Part shown: positions 54,090 through 63,321 of the stretch, in pieces
Numbering within the stretch: position 1 is the first letter of the stretch
Layout: each line of letters begins with the position of its first letter
NCBI GenBank assembly: GCA_001600415.1
Contig: BCJX01000002.1
Span: 1,049,476-1,113,475, forward strand
Reading direction: 5' to 3'
Source of the DNA: Pascua guehoae
Lineage: Eukaryota > Basidiomycota > Tremellomycetes > Trichosporonales > Trichosporonaceae
Length of the DNA: 64,000 nucleotides
The notes under the pieces: model-generated
Database searches by the model: none
What the model was told of the DNA's origin: nothing
The model's input: the letters and a program-made list of their open reading frames with translations, nothing else
Position numbers and translations under genes: made by a program

Positions 54090-54171
54090 TTCCCCGCCAG
54101 GGAGTCGAACCCTGCTCTATCGCGAACACAGACTTGAAAGGCGATTATACTAACCGATGTACTAGCGAGGA
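54090..54171 (-). tRNA. tRNA-Glu (TTC) with a 10-nt intron
   Basis: Minus-strand cloverleaf: acceptor TCCTCGC pairs with GCGGGGA; D arm GTAC...GTAT; anticodon stem ATCGC pairs with GCGAT after removing 10 nt (AGTCTGTGTT) following position 37; anticodon TTC; T arm CAGGG-TTCGACT-CCCTG; discriminator A. The spliced length is 72 nt. Confidence 0.92.
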
Positions 54172-55892
54172 CTTGGTATTTGTACCCAAAAACTTTCCAC
54201 ATGTACGGCGCACTGATCAAGTTGGGAGCGCGTCTCCCATTGGCCGGAAGAGGCCAGTGTGGGTCGCAATGCTGGAATGTGCTCTAGACGTACACACTGA
54301 GTAGCTGTCCGCTGCTCCATGCCACGGCCGTCGAGTACAATATTTGCCAACAAAGGAATGAGCGTGAGCCAGACTGCACGGCCGAGGACCAAAGATCTGA
54401 AACGGTTCAGGATGTCCGTTTCATCACCGGGACGTGCGCGCACGGCTCAGCCAGCGAGGGACGGAAGCATGTCTTCTCGCCCAGTGGCTGTGGTGCGGCA
54501 GTGTGGCGGTACCGCAGTGTGGCAGTGCGGCGGTGAGGTGTGGCAGTGAGCAGGGGAGCAGGGATGGGGCGATGTGGGAGATCAGAGCCGGGCGGCCAGG
54601 TATCTCTCAGCACGCTTTCTCTCTGCATCATGCTACAGGCGGTGCTCGCGCAGTGGCTGTGGTGGGAGGGGCGATGGGGCAGTGTGCAGTGCCGTAATGA
54701 AGTGCCGACCAGGTGGCCAGGTGTCTCTTGGCACGCTTTTCTCTGCATCATGCTGGAGGCTGTGCAGGCCAGAAAGGAGCGAAGGATCATGTAGAGCAGC
54801 TCGAGGTCCACAGGTCATAAAGTGCCGGTGCTGATTGTACTATTTGTATTGCCATGAGAGGCTGGCGTTTGAATGAACTGATGACCATGTAGGTTTCGAC
54901 GATATTACATTGCTTGTTTTGTGACCTGAATCCTTTTTTTTTTTTCCTCTAAAGAAAACACTGCCAAACAGCCTACGACGGGAAAAAAGATAGGGTGGCG
55001 TCGAGCTTGGGTCCGAGGAACAGGCTGCACGGACCTACAAAGATCTGCCACACAGCCCCTGTGATCAACACCACGTCAGTGCAAGTGCAAGTGGGGGCCC
55101 CGGAGGACCCGTCGGCATATCTGGCATACACACACGCCACGGGAATGCTGGAAGAGTATGACTATGTACAGTGGCTGTCAGAAAGGTTGCGACTGCCTCC
55201 CGGGCTGCCTCAGGTATGCTTGACCCAAAGCCTCGGATCATCTGCCTTGCAATATGCCAGATGTCTCATGGGATGGGTGTGGCGCAAAGTATTGGAGGTC
55301 GCAACCTTTCTGACGGCCACTGTAGTACCTCGCCGGATGCCGAGGACCGTTGTTGGTGCACCCCGTGCACCTTGTCCCCGTACGCCAGACGTCATTGCGG
55401 GGCCATGATACTACGCCACAAGGGACAGTGATGGGCCGAGCGGGGCTTATTAGGGATGGTGGCGCTCGGGGCTTGTGTCCTGCCAAATGAGAATGAAGGT
55501 ACGGTAGGTCTGTACGTCTGTGGTACGGGAATCCCAGGCGCGACGTGCGAGCCCAAAGGTGCAGCTGCTGGCTGGTGGTACGCAAGTGCGCACACACCCA
55601 AGGCTGCAACGGAGGGCTAAATCTAGGAATCATGCCAAGCCGCGCCGGTATCATGGGCGGTCGGTGCTCTACCGAACGAGACGCGCATCGAGCACAAATA
55701 GCAGTGCAGACTGCAGTGCCCAGTGCCAAGTGGTTCAAGTGGTGGCGGCTCAACCATTACACTGCCCATCAGTGCCGGCAGCATTTAAGCCAACTTGTTT
55801 GCCGCTTTCCTCAATACATCCCCACCCGACGCTCCCCTTCTTCGTCCTCGGCATACCCAAGTCCCTCCCGTCTGCACGAATCGCACTTGGCA
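54172..55892. other. Intergenic with local duplications
   Basis: Two ~58-base diverged copies of a segment containing CAGCACGCTTTCTCTCTGCA occur near 54595 and 54715, amid GCAGTGTGGCGG-type repeats (54480-54550). The miniature element copy B lies at 55169-55322. No protein gene supported. Confidence 0.55.
55169..55322. mobile_element. 154-bp miniature inverted-repeat element, type 1, copy B
   Basis: Twenty-five-base inverted ends with one mismatch, starting CAGTGGCTGTCAGAAAGG, flanked on both sides by TA (55167-55168 and 55323-55324). The interior closely matches copy A at 49055-49209. The intact ends and TA duplication point to a Tc1/mariner-type mobilisation system elsewhere in the genome. 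Confidence 0.85.
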
Positions 55893-57137
55893 ATGCTCGC
55901 CGTTGTCGTCCTCCTTCTCTTATCTGCGGGTGAGCTGTCGTCCTTTTCCACCCCGTCCAGAACTGCTTGCTAGAGGCTCCATCTCCATCCGCGCTGCAGG
56001 CACTACCACGCCCCGCAAGCTTCCACAACACGCCCCAAAGCCCCCCGCCCCGCCAGTCAGGGGGACGGGCCACCCACCATCGAGTTTGCTCATACCATTC
56101 CTGACACCCAGCCACGGCCATTGCCGCGCCGGCCCCCGGCGACCCCCTCGCCCTCTTCGCCCGGCATCTTACCCGTGCAGCCGAGACCCCCGAAGAGTGC
56201 CAGTCCGAGTGCGCAACGGTTCACAGCATCTACACGGACTGCTACACCGACGGGTCCCAGTGCATGGCGATCTGTGAGGTGAGTGCATGTGTGGGACGAG
56301 GCGCATGTTGCGTGTTCTGGGTTCGCGGGGCGGGGTCCAGTTGTGCACAGGCGGGGTTCAGGCTGTCTAAAGTCAACCCTCGAAAACCGCCCCGCTTACT
56401 TCAGGCATCCAGGCCCCAGCTGACCGGTGCAGAAGGACAACTACACGGACGCACTGGCGTGCTCCAACTGTTACCTCAAGAGCGGCCGGGCCTCCCAGTC
56501 GGAAGTCGACAAGACCGTGTCGGCGCTCGACACCATGTGCAGCCGCGCTCCCAAGCGCGTACGGTCAGTCGGCTCGGTCGACTCCGCTAGTGCCTCGAGG
56601 TGAGTATCTGTTGACAAGGTTGCCTCAAACCGGCACCGCCCCCCCCCCCCCGTAGGGGGGGGCCGTGCCACTACCAGTCGACTACCAGTTGGTTTGTGTG
56701 ACAAGATGCTGATGGCCCTAGCATCACCCCCACTTGGGTGGGCAGCCCGTTAGCTCCTCCTCCTCCTCCTCCTGGTGACTCGGCGCCTTCCGCTGCCCCC
56801 ACTTCGACGGCCTGGACCACCCCTTCGGTGGCCTTGCATCCTCCCATTGCTGGTTACGAGCAGGCTCCTGCTGCCTCCAGCTCGGCTTCTGCTGCTGCCA
56901 ACTCCTCGGCTTCTGCTGCTGCCAACTCCTCGGCTCCTGCTGTTTCCACCTCCACGGTCGGCAGCGCCGCTTCTACTTTGGCTCCTGCTGTGAGCACACT
57001 TGCGACCCAATAGTCCAGTCCCTGACCCAATCGCACAGGTCGCCAAAGCGTACGCGGCTGCTCCCATTTCCGTTGCGGCCATCCTCCCTGCAGCGGTGGC
57101 TGCAGTGCTCCTCGAACTTGGTCCAGTGCTCCGGTAG
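55893..57137 (+). CDS. Small secreted eight-cysteine protein 3 with long Ser/Ala/Pro stalk
   Basis: Exons 55893-55929, 56112-56278, 56433-56599, 56722-56989 and 57039-57137 give 245 residues. Signal peptide MLAVVVLLLLSA from a 37-nt first exon with the same phase as its paralogs. A short insert (PLALFARHLTRAAETP) precedes the core EECQSEC..., spaced C-x3-C-x9-C-x6-C-x3-C-x10-C-x2-C-x22-C. The second intron falls one codon after the fifth cysteine, as in the paralogs to within a codon. After the eighth Cys a long Pro/Ser/Ala-rich stalk with two SASAAANSS repeats leads to a hydrophobic C-terminus (ISVAAILPAAVAAVLLELG), consistent with a GPI signal. Intron 3 contains a C13-GTA-G8 element. Confidence 0.8.
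56639..56693. repeat. C(n)-GTA-G(n) element, copy 1, in intron 3 of eight-cysteine gene 3
   Basis: C13, GTA, G8, then CCGTGCCACTACCAGTCGAC and another TACCAGT. The C and G arms can pair as a hairpin. The same core and the same right flank recur at 57224-57270. Confidence 0.78.
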
Positions 57138-57223
57138 CTGTCAAGTCGGACAACACTTTTGCCCAGGGTTCCACTTGGTTTAGAACACACGGGAAGACTA
57201 GTCTTTTCGCGTTGTAACCCACG

Positions 57224-57270
57224 CCCCCCCCGTAGGGGGGGCCGTGACACTACCAGTCGACTACCAGTAC
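57224..57270. repeat. C(n)-GTA-G(n) element, copy 2
   Basis: C8, GTA, G7, then CCGTGACACTACCAGTCGAC and TACCAGT, differing from copy 1 mainly in arm length and one base. It lies about 90 bases after the stop of eight-cysteine gene 3. Confidence 0.75.
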
Positions 57271-57286
57271 CACGCGTAGGAAACCG

Positions 57287-57320
57287 CCCCCCCCCCCCCC
57301 CCGGGGGGGGGGGGGGGGGG
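57287..57320. repeat. C16-G18 perfect homopolymer palindrome
   Basis: Sixteen C directly followed by eighteen G, 17 bases after copy 2 of the C(n)-GTA-G(n) element. Capable of hairpin, G-quadruplex or i-motif formation, or an assembly join between two strands of a homopolymer. Confidence 0.75.
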
Positions 57321-58172
57321 CGCGCTAGTTTGTAGGTTTGTACCAGTGTGGTGTTTGTCGTGTCACATGCTAAAAGACTGTGTAGAATGTGTGGAATGGG
57401 CTGTGCGGCGAGTCGTTCCCCGCCAGAGTAACCTGTTGATCGATCAGTTGCTGCTCTCTGTAAAAGTAGAATGGCGTTCGTCCAAGGTGGCAGCATGCCG
57501 GGGGACACCTGCGTCCACGCGGCCCTAGCCGGCCCAGGCATGACAAACCGTCGTCGAACATTGTCGGCCAGCCTGTCGCCACACAAAATCACATCCGTCT
57601 GATGTCTGATGCACCGAGAGCACAAACGCTTGCCTGCCGTGGAGAGGCATGGGGGCGATTACGGGCGGGGGGTGTAAGCGGTTGGTGTTGTTTGGAGAGT
57701 TTCATGAATATCGAGTGTGCCCAACTGTGGTCGCCTGTGCGAGATGTTGTCGAGATTGCACATGACGTCACCACTTGAGCCGACGTAGCCGTCTTTTGTG
57801 ATCGACGCGATCGCGTTTTTCTGATATGCTTCTGAGCGGCTGAGCACTCCTCATCTTTGTCAGTAGTCTTGGCACGGCGCGCACGGTACTACTGGTGCAT
57901 TGACCTTTGGTGGCCAAGCATGCCAAGCCCTCTGGGGACGAATGAAATGTGGACAATTGGCGGCTGATGGGCAACACGTGACCTCTTCCTGACGCGCCCA
58001 CGTGGCATTGTGGGTCATAACCGGGGTAGGCGAGTGGCGCCAGGGGTCGGTCGCTTAAGCGACCAGTTACGAGCAAGCGTTGCATTCACCCCTCTGTATT
58101 TCTGTTGCCGGGACTCGAGCCTCACACGCCGACGCCGACGCGCACAAGCTGTCGCACGTAGGGCGCGCTCTG

Positions 58173-58178
58173 TATATA
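58173..58178 (+). promoter_or_regulatory. TATA box of the secreted GPI-type gene
   Basis: TATATA in CTCTGTATATACTCG, 55 bases before the ATG at 58228. Confidence 0.5.
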
Positions 58179-58227
58179 CTCGGGTGCGCATACTCATTCT
58201 AGACATCGCCCCATCGCTCACTTCAGC

Positions 58228-59796
58228 ATGCTGTCTCTCCTTACCCCACTGTCTCTACTGCTCACGCTCGTTGTCGCCCAGTCGCCAGCGAGCAGTGTCC
58301 CCGTCGCCAGCGCGACTGTGAGCGCCGACGCGGCTGCAAGCGCGAGTCCCAGCTCGGGCCCAAACCGCGTCAACACCACCGATCTGCAGATCACTGGTCA
58401 AGATGGCAACCCCATTCCACACCGTGCGTTTTCTATTCTCTTCTCCTCTACATGAATTCTCCCCTCTGACAATAGTCACAATTGGCGGCAGCTACCCGAT
58501 CAAGTGGCCGGAACTGGGACAAAGCGTTTCAATCTGGCTGCGTAACTCGGATCCGTGGCTCATGTACGACGATTTTTGTATCAATAACTACGTCCCCAGT
58601 CAAATTATCGCCCATAACGGTATTGCGCCTCCAGTCGGGTACGTGTGGGCCGACTCTGCTCAGTGGATCAGTCGGCGGCCAAACGTACTGCGGCCTACTT
58701 TGTGGCGGCAATCACCGTCGGTGCCGGTGCTGACAGCAAAGGACCGTACCTGGTGACAACTACACTTTGGTGCTAACCACACACACAAATCGCTCCGGTG
58801 CGTATCCCTTCAGCACTATGGTAAACTTTCAAGCTCACGTGTAGATGTGCTTGCGACGTCTGACCCATTCCCGGTCTATGCTGCAAACACGACGAGCAAC
58901 AACGAAGCTTCGCCGGCCGTCACCTATGCCGACGTGTCTCCACCGCACGACCTGATGCCGACAACCTTTAGCTTGCCTTCTCCCTACTACTACTGTGCGT
59001 ACTCGTCACCTCTGGAAGAATACCATACCGCTGCTCACACTGTAGGGGTCGCGGGCAAGACGTGCTCCACTGTCTGGGGCGGGCACCGCTTTTACCTCCC
59101 ATCTGCCTCCGATGCGGTCGACCTGCCATCTCGCTCTCATTCGGTCGACCTGTGGCTCGCAAATGCAAACGCTACACTCCTTCCCAAGAACCACACGATT
59201 AAGACGACGGGTGAGTCACTGACAAGATAGGCACAAAGGAGCTAACATTTCCAGAGAGTTCCTGGGGCGCGACTGGCGTCGCCTTGATGAGCAAGTACGT
59301 ATTGTCGCCGCATTGACATTGCTGCACTTGTGTGGTGTGCGTGAAATGGCCTCTGACAGCAACAGCGTGACGGCCGGATCCAAGTACTTCCTTGTCATGA
59401 CCCCGGCGAATGACACAGACTTTACCAGTACGCAACTCTCGGACCCCCCGCCCCCCCCCNNNNNNNNNNNNNNNNNNNNNNNNNNNNNNNNNNNNNNNNN
59501 NNNNNNNNNNNNNNNNNNNNNNNNNNNNNNNNNNNNNNNNNNNNNNNNNNNNNNNNNNNCCCCCCCCCCCCCTAGAGGGGGGAGGGCGCGCCACACCAAT
59601 TATCCAGTGCTAACCGGTGGCAGACGCAATTGCCTACTCGGCCTACTTTGACATCAAACCCCCCGGCACAAAGCTCAACTTTGACGACTCGAAGTTGCAG
59701 TACCCCGGTAAACCATTCAGTGGTGCCCTGCGCCTGAGCGTTGGATACGCTGCCGTACTCGGCGCTGCGCTCACCGCCGCCCTCTGTGCGGCCTAG
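58228..59796 (+). CDS. Secreted, probably GPI-anchored protein with an Ig-like/Kre9-type N-terminal domain
   Basis: Exons 58228-58423, 58476-58684, 58737-58797, 58845-59210, 59255-59294, 59360-59427 and 59624-59796 give about 370 residues. Signal peptide MLSLLTPLSLLLTLVVAQS, then a Ser/Ala-rich stretch and a beta-rich domain: GGSYPIKWPELGQSVSIWLRN...VPGDNYTLVL, a pattern like the Kre9/Knh1-related domain of fungal wall proteins. A second region contains YYYCAYSSP and CSTVWGG. The C-terminus VGYAAVLGAALTAALCAA is a good GPI signal. The junction 58684/58737 is tentative, chosen because it restores VPGDNYTLVL in phase. Intron 6 contains poly-C, a 100-N gap and GGGGGGAGGG, probably another C(n)/G(n) element. 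Function in wall glucan is a guess from the domain resemblance. Confidence 0.7.
59452..59591. repeat. Poly-C/poly-G element with assembly gap in an intron
   Basis: C run, 100 N (59460-59559), C14, TAGA, then GGGGGGAGGG. Same layout as the C(n)-GTA-G(n) elements, lying in intron 6 of the secreted GPI-type gene. Confidence 0.7.
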
Positions 59797-60531
59797 GTTT
59801 CTAGTTTCAGGTACTGCCTAGGTTTCTAGTTTCAATAAAGAAGGGCGGAGGTACAGTTGCTTCATGTGTCGTCGAGTTCGGTAGTACACGGCATTGTATT
59901 TGCAGGCTACGTCCAGGAAAGTATTTATACTACCCCATTGTGAATGAAAGCAAAGTTGGTCGACCATAACGGTGGGGACCGCACAAGGAGTACAGACTGG
60001 TTGAGGGCAAGGGCAAGGTGCAGCGTAGCTGGTAGTCGATAAATGCGGGTGGAGGAGCCATGACGTCATACATCGGTTCCACTTCCCTCATGTCCGATGT
60101 CAACGCGACTGTCTTTATGAGTTCTGAGTGTTGAGAGCGGGCAACAGGGTGCCGAGCGAACGACACATTCCGGCTGGCTTCATCTCGGCCCGACTGGGCA
60201 GATACACGTTCATGGTACACACGGCGTCTCGCTGGCTCGCTGGCTCACTGGCGCACCTCGTGACCTCGCCATCGGCCAACACCGGCGTGCCTGTCGCATG
60301 TCGCTGACCAGGTGCCTGGCCGGCCGGGCCGGCTCTCTGCAGCCAAGGCTTGGGTAGGATAGCTTGGCTTGTGGTGGTCATCAGCCGTAGCGGTGGGCAT
60401 GAAAGCGGCGTTCAGCTCGGTATTCGCAGGCTTGCATCCCGGCGCCTCCCACCGAGCATCATATATAGCCTTGGGTACAGCGGAACAACACCAACACCTA
60501 CCCTCCCCACCCACCCATTTCCTCATCCACG
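59797..60531. other. Intergenic between the secreted gene and the monooxygenase
   Basis: CCTAGGTTTCTAGTTTCA is directly repeated at the start (about 59792 and 59817), and the second copy is followed by AATAAAG, a possible poly(A) signal. No gene seen; the monooxygenase TATA box is at the end. Confidence 0.55.
60461..60467 (+). promoter_or_regulatory. TATA box of the flavin monooxygenase gene
   Basis: ATATATA in CATCATATATAGCC, 71 bases before the ATG at 60532, followed by an ACACCAACACC leader. Confidence 0.6.
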
Positions 60532-63321
60532 ATGGTCACTGAACTGGACATTCTCCCCACACACGCGGGCGGGTTCACGCCTCCCCCCGCCGACGCGGTT
60601 GATGTCCCCGCCGAGGCGCAGGCGTTTCTCAATGCCCTCGCCAACGCCGCCGAGGCAGGCGACGGCGGTGCATTTGCAAAGCTCTTCCATCCGACGGGGT
60701 ACTGGCGTGATGTGCTCGTGTTCTCGAGAGAGTATCGGACACTGATGGGCGGGAAGATTGCTCTGGCTGCGAATGTGAGTAGCGGCCGAGACGGGGTTTG
60801 GTCCCTTGTGAACGTTACCTAGGTGTCGCAACTACCAGGTGGTAGGAGGCGGGTATGAGGTGGGCACAATCGGCCTGCTTCCTGTATTGCTGGCCTTGGT
60901 CCCCCTGGCTTGTTGGGACAGGTGGTGGCATCAAGGGTATCGCTATTTAGGTCTCATCACCCTTTGTTCATCACTCTATCGCCGCCTGTTGCTGCTACCT
61001 CGTCTCATCGTTACGACGGTGAACCAGGTTGTTGGCACCAGACTTTCGCCCCAGATGACTAGTCACCTCCGAGCTGCCACCACTCGGCCCCACTCACGTA
61101 CCCCCACCTCCCCTCATCCTAACCCCTCAGGAACTCTTTCCCAAAAACAAGCCCACCAACTTCACCCTCTCGACGGTGACGAGCCCCATCCTCGAATCGC
61201 CCTTCCCCGACATCACCTGGATTAGGGTAGCGTTCACCTTTGAGACGACCCTGGGCCACGCATCGGGCATTGCGCGGCTCATCTACGACGAGCAGGCAGG
61301 CAGGTGGCGCGCGTACACGGTCTACACTGTCCTCGAGGACATTCACGGCCACCCACAGCAGATTGGCGCCAATAGGCCGTATGGCAAGCACAACGACAAG
61401 GAGACGCACGATCAACGGCGCCAGCGCGAGGTCGAGTTTAAGGACGGTGACCCCCAGGTCCTCATTAGTGAGTTGCTTGAGCCATGCAATGCTGATGGTC
61501 AGTCGGTGCGGGCCATAATGGGCTGGCGTGCGCGGCGGTACTGCAATCGTATGGAGTGACGGCGCTCGTTATTGATCGCGAGGAGCGTCTCGGTGACAAC
61601 TGGCGCAAGCGGTATGCGTGAGTAGACACCTCTGCCTGAGTAGACACCTCTGCCTGAACCCCCTCTCCCCCCCCCCCGCGTCATAGGGAGGCCAGGCCAC
61701 ACACGAACACGGTCCCCAGCAACGAGCCTGTTGGTTTGTGTGAGGGCTACAAACCCCGGCCCCTGGACAAGAGGACAGATTATCGAGATTTTGGCGGAGC
61801 AGTTTGAGATGGAGAAAGGCAGAGGAAGCGTCGTGGGAGGAAAAAGAATGGGACCGAGGGCCGGAAGGGGACAGAGAGGGAGTGCAATGGGGGCGAGGGA
61901 GTGGAAAGTAGAAGGGGAGAGCATGCGTTGCGGGCAGCAGTAGAACGGGGAGAATAGCCGTGGGAGACGCCCGTTACCCAGATCCCAACTAAACCACCCA
62001 GGTCACTCTCACTGCACGACCCCGTACACACGGACCACATGCCGCTCCTCCCGTTCCCGGCCAACTGGCCGACGTTCATGTCTGCGGGCAAGCTCGCCAA
62101 CTGGCTCGAGTCGTACGCCGACTCGATGGAATGCAACGTGTGGCTGCGCACGACGGTCGACCCGGCCCGCTCGCGGTACGACGACAAGACCAAGCAGTGG
62201 GAGTTTACGATTATCCGCACTCTGGCCGACAATAGCGTGGTCGAGCGCAACGTCAAGGTATCGCATGTCATTCTGTGCACGGGGCTCGTGGGGGGTAAGC
62301 CCAAGCTGCCGCCTCCGTTCCCGGGGCAGGAGAACTGGGGTGGCAAGATTGTGCACTCGTCGGGCCACAAGGGCGGCGCAGAGTGGCGCGGCAAGCGGGC
62401 GCTTGTTGTCGGGGCGTGTACGTCTGCGCACGACATTAGCGTCGACCTTGTGAATAACGGCGTGGACGCGACCATGCTCCAGCGCTCGCCGACGTTTATC
62501 ATGTCCATTGACAAGGGCGTCGTCTCTCTCTGTGAGTATCATATTCATACTAGGATATGCCCGTCATAAATCATAGCGGCACGAGCTGACATACCCAGGC
62601 GGCAACATCTTCACCGAGGAGAATATCGCCAAACAGGGCGTTGATGTCTGCGACCGTATCTCAGACTCGATCCCGAAACCAGTCGCCAAAGAGTTCCAGA
62701 AACGGATCACGGCGTGGCTGTCTGAAGAAGACAAGGAGATTATTACTGGGCTGAAAACAGCGGGCTTCAAGACGTACCCCGGACCCGAGGGCACGGGGTG
62801 GTTCTTCCGTATGTCTTTGACTCTTCTTTCAGTCTGTCCATGCTAACACTCCAGTCGCATTTGGCCGTGCGGGCGGCTACTACTTTACTGCGGGCGAAGG
62901 CAGCGGGTCAGACATGATCATCAAGGGCAAGATCAAGGTCAAGCAAGGGGAGATTTCGTCGTTTGGAACCGACAAGAATGTGACGTTTACAGATGGCACG
63001 ACTGAGCAGTACGACCTCGTCATCTTGGCCACGGGATACACGGGCATCAAGGACACCGTCCGTGAGACACTGGGAGACAAGGCGGCCGACCAGCTCAAGA
63101 CGGTCTGGGGCGCCGACAACGAGGGCGAGCTCATGGGCATTGCGCGCAATGCTGGTGTCCCGCACATGTTTATGAGTATCGGCAACTTTTTGACATCGCG
63201 TCTGTGGTCTAAGAATATTGCGTTGCAGATTATCGGACAGCGCGAGGATAAGTGGGGCGAGGTTTGTGAGTACGCCAATTGGGGGTTGTACGGTTGTTGC
63301 TGACGGATAGATACAAAGTGA
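60532..63321 (+). CDS. Flavin-containing monooxygenase with N-terminal NTF2-like domain
   Basis: Seven exons: 60532-60774, 61131-61467, 61503-61617, 62002-62531, 62599-62808, 62855-63265 and 63311-63321, giving 618 residues. The first ~190 residues form an NTF2/SnoaL-like domain (FLNALANAAEAGDGGAFAKL...GYWRDVLVF...). The FAD motif IIGAGHNGLACAAVL at about 193 is created by splicing, followed by LVIDREERLGDNWRKRY. The FMO-type HSSGHKGG segment precedes a variant NADPH glycine motif LVVGACTSAHDIS near 365 (Cys at the usual second Gly). ATGYTG near the C-terminus is typical. This layout resembles fungal and bacterial YUCCA-like monooxygenases. The last exon encodes only four codons (YTK and stop). 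Introns 1 (356 nt) and 3 (384 nt, with poly-C and a duplicated GAGTAGACACCTCTGCCT) are long. Substrate unknown. Confidence 0.88.

Larger units (their letters stand above)
57138..58227. other. Intergenic between eight-cysteine gene 3 and the secreted GPI-type gene
   Basis: It holds the second C(n)-GTA-G(n) element and a C16-G18 palindrome (both listed). The rest, including a promoter with TATATA near 58173, shows no gene. Confidence 0.55.
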
